DNA from: Fulvivirga aurantia
GTDB taxonomy: Bacteria > Bacteroidota > Bacteroidia > Cytophagales > Cyclobacteriaceae
Reading direction: 5' to 3'
DNA length: 26,547 bases
NCBI RefSeq assembly: GCF_009711475.1
Contig: NZ_SMMD01000947.1
Location: forward strand, 1-26,547
Shown here: in pieces, positions 16,894-25,289 of the stretch
Position numbering within the stretch: position 1 is the first letter of the stretch
Layout: every line of letters starts with the position of its first letter
Position numbers and translations under genes: made by a program
Notes under the pieces: model-generated
The model's database searches: none
The model's input: the letters and a program-made list of their open reading frames with translations, nothing else
Told to the model about the DNA's origin: nothing

Positions 16894-19341
16894 ATGTGGA
16901 CTAAGCTTTCTCATATAATCATAAAGTATCGCCTCATTCTGGTGGGGGTGTTGGTAGTCATTACAGCATTTATGGGCTATAAAGCCAAGGATGTTGAGAT
17001 GAGTTTTGACTTTGCCAAGACCGTGCCTAATGATGATCCCGATATGGTTGTCTTTCAGGAGTTTAAGGGACTCTTTGGTGAAGATGGAAACCTTGTGGCT
17101 CTTGGTCTCAAAGATAGCAGCGTTTATGAGGCAGAAAATTTTAAAAAGCTACGTAAGCTAAGCCAGCAACTCAACAGCCTTGATGGGGTAAATGATGTGA
17201 TTTCATTGCCATTTGTTAAGAGGCTTAAGAAAGATACTGCAGAGACGCGTTTTATCCTCGAGCCTATTTTTGAGGAGTTTCCTACAAACGGTCATGATTT
17301 TGATAGCTTGTTGAGCGTTACTTACGATCAAAAATTTTATAGTGGCCGACTTGTCAACGAATTTAATGGCGCTACGCTAGTACTAATATCTATCAACAAA
17401 GACTACTTAAACTCTGCAAAGCGACTCGACCTGACTCAGGAAATTATAGATGCGGGTACCACATTTGAAGAGTCTACTTCGATAAAACTTCATTATGCAG
17501 GGCTGCCATTTGTGCGCTCAGTCGTGGCTGGTAAGGTTAGAAAGGAAATGCAAATTTTCTTGTTCTTATCTATTGCAGTTACCGGCTTTATCCTCTTTTT
17601 ATTTTTCCGCACTTGGGATGCAGTCGTATTCCCACTCACCATCATTGGGGTAGTTGTCATTTGGGTGCTGGGGTCATTAGTATTGTTTGGGTTTAAGATT
17701 ACCCTTCTTACCGGATTAATACCACCCGTGATTGTAGTCATTGGTATACCCAATAGCGTATATCTGCTCAACAAGTATCATCAGGAGTTTGAAAATCACG
17801 GCAATAAAGTCATGGCGATTAGTCGTGTGGTGAGAAAAATCGGCCTTGTCACGCTTATAACAAATTTCACAACCGCAGTTGGTTTCTTAGTGCTTGCTTC
17901 TACTGAAATTGTCGTTCTGAAGGAATTCGGAATTGTAGCAGGCCTCAATATAATGGCCACGTTCCTCGTGAGCATTATTTTGATTCCAGCTGTATTTTCA
18001 TGGCTTCCGGCTCCTGGCGGTAAGCAAATGAAGCACCTGGATTTTAAAATTCTCGGAGGTGCGCTTAATAAAATGGACTTACTGGTGCATAGACATCGGG
18101 CGTATGTTTACTCGGTTACCGTAATTTTAATTGTGGTAGCAGTGTTTGGTGCTTCAAAAATCAATGCCATATCTTATATGGTAGACGATATACCTGCAGA
18201 TAGTGAGATAAGAAAAGACCTTACTTTCTTCGAAGAAAACTTCAGCGGTATAATGCCTCTGGAAATTATCCTCGATACGAAAGAAAGGCGTGGAGTTACT
18301 GACTTACGAAATCTAAGGAAAATAGACCGATTAGAAAGTTTTCTTGATGCTCAAGAAGATATATCTAAGCCGGTTTCTGTAGTTAGTTTTGTGAAAGCTG
18401 CCAGACAAGCATTTTATAATAACAACCCTGACCGCTATGCCCTACCGAGCAGTAAAAGGGAAAGTAATTACATTCTGCGATATCTAAGAAATCAATCAGA
18501 TAATACGGGCCTTTTTAATTCTTTTGTAGATTCTACTTTGCAAAAAATGCGTATTTCTATGCAGGTGGCAGATGTAGGGTCTCACAATATGGACTCACTC
18601 ATATCTCAGGTAATTCAGCCTCAGATAGACTCAATCTTTGCCGAAACCGACATGGAGTTGGCCATTACAGGTACTACACCACTATTTATCAAAGGCAATA
18701 AGTTCTTGATTGAAAACCTAAGGTTCAGCTTGATATTGGCCTTTGTTATCATATCAATTATCATGGCGGTGCTTTTTGTGAATGTGAGAATGATCATTAT
18801 TTCTCTCATCCCTAATATCGTACCATTGGTGATTACTGCTGGTATCATGGGGTTTGCTGGCATTCCACTAAAACCAAGTACAGCGCTAATCTTTAGTATC
18901 GTTTTCGGTATTTCTGTTGATGATTCAATACACTTTTTGGCCAAGTATCGACAAGAGCTTTTTGCTAATAAGTTTTTTGTGCCTTTGGCAGTAAGCAAAA
19001 GTTTGAGAGAAACCGGTGCGAGCATGATGTATACCTCAATTATTCTGTTTGCGGGCTTTGTGATTTTTGCCTGGTCAGATTTTGGAGGTACAGTGGCCTT
19101 GGGGATATTAACCTCAATTACTCTGCTTTTTGCTATGGTCACTAACTTGATATTGCTACCATCTCTACTCATGACTTTTGATGATGGTAAGAGAAGAAAA
19201 GATGCACACCCACTTATAGAGCAATATGATGACGGCTTTTATCAGGAAGATGAAGACGAAGAGATTGACCTGGGTCAGATAAAAGTGCCGGGCGAGAACG
19301 GATCAGAGGAGACAAGTGTTTCAAAAAATATTAATTCATAA
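16894..19341 (+). CDS. MMPL/RND-superfamily transporter
   Basis: An 815-residue inner-membrane RND protein, probably exporting a hydrophobic or lipid-like substrate by proton motive force. Layout is the usual two-fold RND repeat: TM1 (about 11-30), a periplasmic domain beginning with V-P-N-D-D-P, TM2-6 (about 219-370), TM7 (about 402-422), a second periplasmic domain, and TM8-12 (about 609-765), then an acidic cytoplasmic tail (about 770-815). The second half carries the usual charged motif S-V-D-D-S-I-H-F-L-A-K-Y-R (Asp676/Asp677), but the equivalent in the first half reads I-P-N-S-V-Y-L-L-N-K-Y-H with Asn287. There is no membrane-fusion or outer-membrane partner next to it. It starts the ileS-lspA unit and has an inverted repeat around its promoter. 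Confidence 0.87.
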   Translation: MWTKLSHIIIKYRLILVGVLVVITAFMGYKAKDVEMSFDFAKTVPNDDPDMVVFQEFKGLFGEDGNLVALGLKDSSVYEAENFKKLRKLSQQLNSLDGVNDVISLPFVKRLKKDTAETRFILEPIFEEFPTNGHDFDSLLSVTYDQKFYSGRLVNEFNGATLVLISINKDYLNSAKRLDLTQEIIDAGTTFEESTSIKLHYAGLPFVRSVVAGKVRKEMQIFLFLSIAVTGFILFLFFRTWDAVVFPLTIIGVVVIWVLGSLVLFGFKITLLTGLIPPVIVVIGIPNSVYLLNKYHQEFENHGNKVMAISRVVRKIGLVTLITNFTTAVGFLVLASTEIVVLKEFGIVAGLNIMATFLVSIILIPAVFSWLPAPGGKQMKHLDFKILGGALNKMDLLVHRHRAYVYSVTVILIVVAVFGASKINAISYMVDDIPADSEIRKDLTFFEENFSGIMPLEIILDTKERRGVTDLRNLRKIDRLESFLDAQEDISKPVSVVSFVKAARQAFYNNNPDRYALPSSKRESNYILRYLRNQSDNTGLFNSFVDSTLQKMRISMQVADVGSHNMDSLISQVIQPQIDSIFAETDMELAITGTTPLFIKGNKFLIENLRFSLILAFVIISIIMAVLFVNVRMIIISLIPNIVPLVITAGIMGFAGIPLKPSTALIFSIVFGISVDDSIHFLAKYRQELFANKFFVPLAVSKSLRETGASMMYTSIILFAGFVIFAWSDFGGTVALGILTSITLLFAMVTNLILLPSLLMTFDDGKRRKDAHPLIEQYDDGFYQEDEDEEIDLGQIKVPGENGSEETSVSKNINS

Positions 19342-19348
19342 TTCATTT

Positions 19349-19354
19349 AAGGAG
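19349..19354 (+). promoter_or_regulatory. Shine-Dalgarno-like site before ileS
   Basis: AAGGAG sits 11 bases before the ileS ATG. Most genes here lack any such motif, as is normal in Bacteroidota, so this one stands out. It supports ATG 19366, although the spacing is longer than optimal. Confidence 0.4.
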
Positions 19355-19365
19355 TTACAGTTCCA

Positions 19366-22300
19366 ATGCAGTACAAAGAATACAAAGGACTGAATTATGC
19401 TGAAGTAGCAGATGAAGTATTAGAATTTTGGAAGGAAAATGATGTTTTCCAAAAATCTATAGAGACGAGAGAGGGGAAACCTACTTTTACATTTTACGAA
19501 GGGCCACCATCAGCAAATGGTACACCGGGTATCCACCACGTGATGGCGCGTACAGTCAAAGATATTTTCTGTAGATATAAGACGCTTCAAGGTTTTCAGG
19601 TAAAAAGAAAAGGCGGTTGGGATACTCACGGCTTACCGGTGGAGTTGCAGGTAGAAAAAGAGCTTGGAATTACCAAAGAAGATATTGGAAAGAAAATCTC
19701 TGTTGAAGAGTATAATCAACGCTGTCGCGAAACAGTGATGAAATTTAAGGGCGAATGGGATGACCTGACTCAAAAAATGGGTTACTGGGTAGACCTTGAT
19801 GACCCTTACGTGACTTTCGATAGAAATTACATGGAGTCTCTGTGGTATTTGTTGAAGAAGTTTTTTGACAAAGGCTTATTATACAAAGGCTACACTATCC
19901 AGCCATACTCTCCAGCAGCGGGTACTGGGTTAAGCTCTCATGAGTTAAACCAGCCTGGCACCTACCGCGATGTAAAAGACACATCAGTTACTGCACAGTT
20001 TAGAAAAGAAGGAACTGAAAATGAGTTTTTTCTGGCATGGACAACCACTCCATGGACATTGGCCGCAAATAGTGCACTGGCAATAGGAGAAAAAATTGAT
20101 TATGTAAAGGTAAGAACCTATAATCAGTACACGCATGAGGAGATTTTCGTAGTACTAGCCAAAGATAGAGTTTCAGCATATTTCAGTAAAGATGCAGAAG
20201 GCCTTGACTTTGATGGCTACAAAAAGGACGGAAAGAAAATACCTTATGAGATTTTAGAAGAGTTTAAAGGGAAGGATATAGTCGGTCAGAAATACGAGCA
20301 GCTTTTACCTTATGTAAAACCTGATGGACCAGCATTTGAGGTGATCCCTGGTGACTTTGTAACTACTGAAGACGGTACAGGTATTGTGCACGTTTCTGCC
20401 ACTTTTGGTGCAGATGACCAAAGAGTATGTCAACAAGCTGGCATGTCTCCAATACTTGTTAAAGACGAGGAGGGCAATGATGCACCAATCGTAGATAAGC
20501 AAGGTCGTTACGTTAAAGAGATAACAGATTTTGCAGGTATGTACGTAAAAAATGAGTACTACCCTGACGGTGAAGCTCCTGACAAGTCGCTTGATGTACA
20601 AATCGCTATAAAACTCAAAGAAGAAAACAGAGCATTTAAAGTAGAAAAATACGAGCACTCTTACCCACATTGTTGGAGAACTGATAAGCCTGTATTGTAT
20701 TATCCTTTAGATTCTTGGTTTATAAAAACAACGGCTCTTAAAGACAGATTAGTCAAGCTTAACAATACGATCAATTGGAAGCCTAAATCAACCGGTGTTG
20801 GTCGATTTGGCAATTGGTTGGAAAATTTGGTTGATTGGAATTTATCCAGATCCAGATATTGGGGTACTCCATTGCCTATTTGGGTTACTGAAGATCGCGC
20901 TGAGTTAAAGTGTATAGGCTCAATAGCAGAACTAAAAGAGGAGGTCGCAAAATCTGTGGAAGCTGGTTTTATGAACGAGCAAATTGGAGATGACTTTGAT
21001 TTGCACCGACCTTATGTCGATGATGTTGTATTGGTTAGTGAGAACGGAAAGAAGATGTTCCGTGAGCCGGATCTTATAGATGTTTGGTTTGACTCAGGAG
21101 CCATGCCATATGCACAGTGGCATTACCCGTTTGAGAATAAGGATATATTTGATGCAAACTATCCGGCAGATTTTATTGCAGAAGGCGTAGATCAAACTAG
21201 AGGGTGGTTCTTTACACTTCATGCGATTGCAGGACTGCTTTTTGACAAGGTTGCATTTAAAAATGTGATAGCCAATGGCCTTGTTCTAGACAAAAACGGT
21301 AACAAAATGTCTAAGAGATTGGGCAACGCTATCAACCCGTTTGAAACTTTGTCCAAATATGGCCCTGATGCCACTCGATGGTATATGATTGCCAATGCTA
21401 ACCCATGGGACAATCTTAAATTTAATCTTGATGGTGTTGTTGAAGTACAACGAAGGTTTTTAGGTACATTACAAAATACTTATTCTTTCTTCGCGCTATA
21501 TGCCAATTTAGATTCTTTTAATTACAAAGAAGGAGATATACCAGTTGAGAATAGAACGGAGAGCGACCGTTGGATACTCTCTAAACTTAATAGTTTGATC
21601 AAGGCTGTGGATGCTGCATATGAGGATTACGAGCCAACAAAAGCTGCTCGTTTGATTCAGGATTTTACTATTGATGATTTGAGCAACTGGTATGTAAGAC
21701 TCAATAGAAAACGTTTCTGGAGAGGAGAGTATAATGATGACAAGCGAGCTGCTTATCAGACTTTATATAAGTGTCTTGAGACAATTGCTAAACTGAGCTC
21801 CCCAATCGCTCCATTCTATATGGATAGATTATATCAGGATCTCAATGCAGTTTCAGGCCTAGACAATGCTATCTCTGTCCACCTTACGGACTTCCCGGTA
21901 GCTGATGAGGCGGTTATTAATGTCGACTTAGAAGAGCGTATGGCTTTAGCTCAAACAATTTCTTCACTGGTTCATAGTTTACGTAAAAAGGACACGATAA
22001 AAGTAAGACAGCCACTTTCTAAGATTCTTTTACCTGTACTTAATGATAAGTTTAAGCGCCAGGTTCAATCTGTAGAAGATTTGATACTTTCTGAAGTAAA
22101 CATCAAAAAGATAGAGTTTATAGATGATGAGTCTGGTGTACTTGTAAAAAATGTAAAGCCAAACTTTAGAAAGTTAGGAAAAGAATATGGCCCTAAAATG
22201 AAAGAGATTTCAGCTAAAATCAATCAGTTTAAACCTGAAGAAGTAGCTGAGCTTGAAGATAAAAATGAGCTGACATTAGCGCTTAAGGATGGGCCTATAA

Positions 22301-22665
22301 CAATCACTTTAGAAGATGTAGAAATTACCTATCAGGACATCCCTGGTTGGTCTGTGGCAACAGAGGGTCGTGTGACCGTGGCGCTTGACATTACACTTAC
22401 TGAAGATCTGAAGAAAGAAGGTATCGCCAGGGATTTGGTTAATAGAGTGCAAAATTTACGCAAAGATATGGGTCTTGAGGTGCAGGATAAAATCAAGATT
22501 AATATAGAAAAGAATACTGATCTTGTAAATGCTGCGTTGGAGGCTAATAGAGAATATATTTGTCAGGAAACACAGGCATTGTCTTTAGACATTTCAGAGA
22601 CGGTTGTAGATGGAAATTTATTAGAAATGGACGAGCATAGGCTCAAAGTAAAAATAGAAGCTTAA
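19366..22665 (+). CDS. ileS: Isoleucyl-tRNA synthetase, type 2 (eukaryote-like), with altered HIGH motif
   Basis: Class I synthetase charging tRNA-Ile, 1099 residues, the longer type 2 form with an extended C-terminal region. In place of the signature HIGH the sequence reads G55-I56-H57-H58 (in N-G-T-P-G-I-H-H-V), with first and third positions swapped. The second signature is K-M-S-K-R at residues 647-651. The W-D-T-H-G-L-P segment and the CP1 editing domain (T-T-P-W-T-L, and T-E-D-G-T-G-I-V-H-V-S around residue 340) are intact, so the enzyme should still edit Val-tRNA. It begins 24 bases after the MMPL stop and overlaps lspA by one base. Type 2 IleRS is associated with mupirocin resistance, and the GXHH variant with extreme resistance. 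Confidence 0.97.
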   Translation: MQYKEYKGLNYAEVADEVLEFWKENDVFQKSIETREGKPTFTFYEGPPSANGTPGIHHVMARTVKDIFCRYKTLQGFQVKRKGGWDTHGLPVELQVEKELGITKEDIGKKISVEEYNQRCRETVMKFKGEWDDLTQKMGYWVDLDDPYVTFDRNYMESLWYLLKKFFDKGLLYKGYTIQPYSPAAGTGLSSHELNQPGTYRDVKDTSVTAQFRKEGTENEFFLAWTTTPWTLAANSALAIGEKIDYVKVRTYNQYTHEEIFVVLAKDRVSAYFSKDAEGLDFDGYKKDGKKIPYEILEEFKGKDIVGQKYEQLLPYVKPDGPAFEVIPGDFVTTEDGTGIVHVSATFGADDQRVCQQAGMSPILVKDEEGNDAPIVDKQGRYVKEITDFAGMYVKNEYYPDGEAPDKSLDVQIAIKLKEENRAFKVEKYEHSYPHCWRTDKPVLYYPLDSWFIKTTALKDRLVKLNNTINWKPKSTGVGRFGNWLENLVDWNLSRSRYWGTPLPIWVTEDRAELKCIGSIAELKEEVAKSVEAGFMNEQIGDDFDLHRPYVDDVVLVSENGKKMFREPDLIDVWFDSGAMPYAQWHYPFENKDIFDANYPADFIAEGVDQTRGWFFTLHAIAGLLFDKVAFKNVIANGLVLDKNGNKMSKRLGNAINPFETLSKYGPDATRWYMIANANPWDNLKFNLDGVVEVQRRFLGTLQNTYSFFALYANLDSFNYKEGDIPVENRTESDRWILSKLNSLIKAVDAAYEDYEPTKAARLIQDFTIDDLSNWYVRLNRKRFWRGEYNDDKRAAYQTLYKCLETIAKLSSPIAPFYMDRLYQDLNAVSGLDNAISVHLTDFPVADEAVINVDLEERMALAQTISSLVHSLRKKDTIKVRQPLSKILLPVLNDKFKRQVQSVEDLILSEVNIKKIEFIDDESGVLVKNVKPNFRKLGKEYGPKMKEISAKINQFKPEEVAELEDKNELTLALKDGPITITLEDVEITYQDIPGWSVATEGRVTVALDITLTEDLKKEGIARDLVNRVQNLRKDMGLEVQDKIKINIEKNTDLVNAALEANREYICQETQALSLDISETVVDGNLLEMDEHRLKVKIEA

Positions 22666-23315
22666 TGAAAATATACCGTTATTTCCTGTTGGCGCTCGTT
22701 GTAATTATCATCGATCAGGTGGTAAAGTTGTTAGTTCATTTTAATATGGAAATGGGCACTGCAGGCGAGATCTCAGTTATCGGAGATTGGTTTAAACTGC
22801 ATTACCTGCTTAATCCAGGGATGGCCTTTGGTCTTAAATCTAGTCACGAATACGGAAAGCTTTTGCTGACGCTATTTAGGCTCGGGGCCATGGTAGGTAT
22901 AGGCTATTATATTTATTACTTATATAAAAATAAAGCAAAACCCGGCCTTTTATGGTGTATGGGACTAATTCTGGGAGGTGCAATCGGCAATGTTATTGAC
23001 AGCACGTTCTATGGTGTGTTTTTAGATAATGCTCCGGCAGGAAGCCCGACACCATGGTTTCATGGGCAAGTGATAGATATGTTGTTCTTCCCGCTTTTTG
23101 ATGGATACTATCCCGACTGGGTGCCTTATATGGGTGGTAAGTATTTCTTGTTTTTCAGCCCTGTTTTTAATATAGCAGACAGTTCCATTTTCATCGGAGT
23201 GGTAACTATTCTTATCTTTCAAAAGCGTTTTTTCAAAACTGAGGATAACGAGTCAAACCTGATAGATGAGAGTGAAAAGAACGAAGATAAAAAGGAGGCA
23301 ACTCTAATTTCTTAA
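22665..23315 (+). CDS. lspA: Lipoprotein signal peptidase (signal peptidase II)
   Basis: Cleaves signal peptides of diacylglyceryl-modified prolipoproteins in the inner membrane. At 216 residues it is longer than the roughly 160-170 typical of Proteobacteria because of an insertion around residues 115-160 and a charged C-terminal tail. Four membrane helices are visible. Hallmarks are I-I-D-Q-V-V-K near the start, N-P-G-M-A-F-G, the catalytic Asp112 in G-N-V-I-D-S, and Asp172 in F-N-I-A-D-S-S. Its ATG shares the A of the ileS TAA stop (TAATG), indicating translational coupling; ileS-lspA is a widely conserved pair. A lipobox-bearing protein at 24545 is one likely local substrate. A strong terminator follows. 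Confidence 0.95.
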   Translation: MKIYRYFLLALVVIIIDQVVKLLVHFNMEMGTAGEISVIGDWFKLHYLLNPGMAFGLKSSHEYGKLLLTLFRLGAMVGIGYYIYYLYKNKAKPGLLWCMGLILGGAIGNVIDSTFYGVFLDNAPAGSPTPWFHGQVIDMLFFPLFDGYYPDWVPYMGGKYFLFFSPVFNIADSSIFIGVVTILIFQKRFFKTEDNESNLIDESEKNEDKKEATLIS

Positions 23316-23331
23316 GAGAAAACATTGCAAG

Positions 23332-23358
23332 GCCGTTGAGTAATTCAACGGCTTTTTT
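23332..23358 (+). terminator. Rho-independent terminator after lspA
   Basis: GCCGTTGA (23332-23339) and TCAACGGC (23345-23352) form a perfect 8-base stem with loop GTAAT, followed by six T residues (23353-23358). It starts 16 bases after the lspA stop. The right arm and T-tract double as the last codons and stop of the convergent kinase gene. Confidence 0.9.
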
Positions 23359-23869
23359 GTTGAAGAAGTCTATCAATCGCTTCTATAGCTGTTTGCTGTC
23401 GTTCATTAAAATTACCCGAAACTTTTACGTAAGGCACGTTGGTTTTTTTGATTTCTTCCTCAAAGATATTCATGAAGTGTTCCCTTAAATGTGGGTTTTC
23501 TCTTTGTGGGTCTTCCTCCCAGGGCATATCAATGTTAGTTAACAGATAGAGGTCATAAGTTCGCTCTTCGATCATTTGTAAGATGACCGGTTGACACGAG
23601 TTATATTTGTGCTCTGCCCAAATTTTTATTACAAGAAGGTCTGTGTCGCAGATGAGCAAGTGATCAACCCTGTTTGCTATCTCATCTTCTAATTTTAGCT
23701 GTCCCTGAGCTATCGTGACCAAATCAGAAGCTGTGTAAGGTCTGTCAAGGTTAGCAATAAATAGTCTGGCATACTCAGGCACCCACTCAGTTTTATAGTG
23801 TTCTGCCAAAAAAGCTGAGAGCGTACTTTTTCCTGTTGATTCGGGACCTATTACTACTACTTTTTTCAT
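23345..23869 (-). CDS. NadR-type ribosylnicotinamide kinase (P-loop ATPase)
   Basis: About 174 residues. Starts M-K-K-V-V-V-I-G-P-E-S-T-G-K-S-T, a Walker A matching the kinase domain of NadR, with later W-V-P-E-Y-A-R, I-C-D-T-D and L-T-N-I-D-M-P-W segments of the same family. Predicted reaction: nicotinamide riboside plus ATP to NMN. It lacks the N-terminal HTH and NMN-adenylyltransferase domains of enterobacterial NadR, so it is a stand-alone kinase. I chose ATG 23869 over the longer in-frame start at 23896: 23869 overlaps the pnuC TGA as ATGA, places the strand before the P-loop at the N-terminus, and avoids a 31-base overlap. Its 3' end forms part of the convergent lspA terminator. Confidence 0.85.
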   Translation of the reverse strand: MKKVVVIGPESTGKSTLSAFLAEHYKTEWVPEYARLFIANLDRPYTASDLVTIAQGQLKLEDEIANRVDHLLICDTDLLVIKIWAEHKYNSCQPVILQMIEERTYDLYLLTNIDMPWEEDPQRENPHLREHFMNIFEEEIKKTNVPYVKVSGNFNERQQTAIEAIDRLLQQKSR

Positions 23870-24477
23870 TTTTGTTTTAGCATAAACTTTTTCCACTCAA
23901 GAAAACCAATGATTGCCAAAACTATGTAGATCATGTATAAGAGGGCATAAAAGTAGATGCCTTTATAAAAGTAAATGCCGGTAGCGAGTACATCGACCAC
24001 AAACCAGAAGTACCAGTTTTCAATTTTTTTTCTGGCAGATAGCCACATGCCTGTTAGGCTTAATATGGTTGTGGTACTGTCCCAGTAAGGTAAAGAGGCG
24101 TCAGTAGATGTCGATAGATAAGTGCCTAATCCATAAATCCCTGCTGCAGATATAAGTAATAAGACTACCAGCCTTTGAAGGGAAATATTTGTGATCGGTG
24201 GTTCTTTATCTTTTTTACTTTCATTGCCTTTTAGCCAAAACCACCAACCATATATATTCATGATCAGAAAAAATACATGGAGCCAGAAGTCAGCATATAA
24301 TTTTTGCTCCCAGAAGATGACAAATGAGACTAGAACATATGCTATCCCTAACGGCCATGTCCAGATATTTTCTTTGATGAGGAAGTAGACTGCCAATAGA
24401 CCAAAAATTAGTCCTGCCAACTCAAGAGGATCGATTTGACTGGTGTAGGAAAGTATACCTTCTAAAATTTCATTCAT
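23866..24477 (-). CDS. pnuC: PnuC-family nicotinamide riboside transporter
   Basis: A roughly 203-residue membrane protein with about seven hydrophobic helices. It carries PnuC features: L-A-G-L-I-F-G-L-L-A-V-Y near the start, W-P-L-G-I, L-Y-A-D-F, the aromatic N-I-Y-G-W-W segment, and W-F-V-V-D-V late in the protein. PnuC transporters facilitate vitamin entry that becomes productive when a kinase traps the substrate, and the adjacent NadR-type kinase points to nicotinamide riboside. PnuT (thiamine) is the main alternative within the family. ATG 24477 was chosen; the upstream in-frame TTG at 24486 falls inside a -7 promoter element. The stop overlaps the kinase start (ATGA). Confidence 0.85.
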   Translation of the reverse strand: MNEILEGILSYTSQIDPLELAGLIFGLLAVYFLIKENIWTWPLGIAYVLVSFVIFWEQKLYADFWLHVFFLIMNIYGWWFWLKGNESKKDKEPPITNISLQRLVVLLLISAAGIYGLGTYLSTSTDASLPYWDSTTTILSLTGMWLSARKKIENWYFWFVVDVLATGIYFYKGIYFYALLYMIYIVLAIIGFLEWKKFMLKQK

Positions 24478-24483
24478 AAGAGG

Positions 24484-24491
24484 CAAATATA
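24484..24491 (-). promoter_or_regulatory. -7 promoter element of pnuC
   Basis: The minus strand reads TATATTTG, a perfect TAnnTTTG, with only six bases between its G and ATG 24477. No TTG is visible at -33. It overlaps the alternative TTG start of pnuC and so argues against it. Confidence 0.5.
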
Positions 24492-24544
24492 TATAATAGC
24501 AAAATGGTGGCTATTTATTTTACATCTGAATATTATTGTGAATT

Positions 24545-25285
24545 ATGATCAGATTTAATTTTCTCTTTCTAGTGACTGGTCTATTGCTATTTGGCTGTGA
24601 GCATGTTACTACTAAGAAAACTAATAAAGGCAAGGTTAAGGATGGAGTGGTTGAACAGTTTAGAGCTGATGGGTCTTTAAAAACATCTGTAGCTCTGAAA
24701 GATGGGAAAAGACACGGTGAAGCAAAGAGTTATTATAAAGATGGGACTTTGCGACAAAGTATTAATTATGTAAATAATGTAAAGGAAGGTCTTGCAGTTA
24801 CCTATTACCAAAACGGCAGGAAATACCAGGAAACACCTTATGAAAAAGGAAAAATTAATGGTATTCGTAAAAAGTATCGAATGAACGGAAATCTTATGGC
24901 GGAAGTGCCATACATTAATAATGAGCCATGTGCAGGATTGGTTGAATATCTATTGAATGGTGAGCGGAAAACAAATTATCCTCACATCAAGATACGTCCA
25001 GTCGATGAATTGCTAAAGAAGGACAGATACTCATTAATTTTATCTATTTCGGATGGCAGTAAAGATGTGGTATTTTACTCCGGTAAACCAGTCGATGAGG
25101 GCTGTATTCCTCATTACGCAATACCTCTTGGTAGCCATAAAGCTGGCAAAGCAATTGTTAGATATGATTTGCCTCCGAATGCTTACATAATGGAAGAGAT
25201 GAATTTTATTGCTAAGGTTAAAACAAAATTGGGTAATCCTTATATAATAGAAACGAGCCACAATTTAGCCATTGAAAACTGGTAA
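24545..25285 (+). CDS. MORN/YwqK-like repeat lipoprotein
   Basis: A 246-residue secreted lipoprotein. The signal peptide ends in a lipobox L-L-F-G-C with acylation predicted at Cys18, so it should be processed by LspA. Residues about 35-135 hold about four MORN_2-type repeats of roughly 22-24 residues with the pattern Y-x-x-G-x-L/R-x-x-x-x-x-Y/L (for example S-Y-Y-K-D-G-T-L-R-Q and T-Y-Y-Q-N-G-R-K-Y-Q). The C-terminal 100 residues, probably beta-rich, I do not recognise. Databases often name such repeats YwqK-family antitoxins, but no toxin gene is present and a surface or periplasmic structural role is more likely. It is divergent from pnuC and ends 4 bases before the convergent TPR gene. 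Confidence 0.75.
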   Translation: MIRFNFLFLVTGLLLFGCEHVTTKKTNKGKVKDGVVEQFRADGSLKTSVALKDGKRHGEAKSYYKDGTLRQSINYVNNVKEGLAVTYYQNGRKYQETPYEKGKINGIRKKYRMNGNLMAEVPYINNEPCAGLVEYLLNGERKTNYPHIKIRPVDELLKKDRYSLILSISDGSKDVVFYSGKPVDEGCIPHYAIPLGSHKAGKAIVRYDLPPNAYIMEEMNFIAKVKTKLGNPYIIETSHNLAIENW

Positions 25286-25289
25286 TTAC

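Noticed and set aside
18621..19172. Long minus-strand open frame (183 codons) opposite the MMPL gene
   Set aside because: It lies entirely antisense to the conserved TM8-12 region, has no family-like motifs and no promoter; it is a shadow of the hydrophobic coding sequence.
23870..23896. Longer N-terminus for the NadR-type kinase
   Set aside because: It would overlap pnuC by 31 bases and add nine residues before a complete family start; the ATGA-coupled ATG at 23869 fits better.
24545..25285. Toxin-antitoxin system suggested by YwqK-type MORN repeats
   Set aside because: No toxin gene is adjacent, and the protein has a lipoprotein signal, so it is exported; the antitoxin label is only a naming habit for this repeat.
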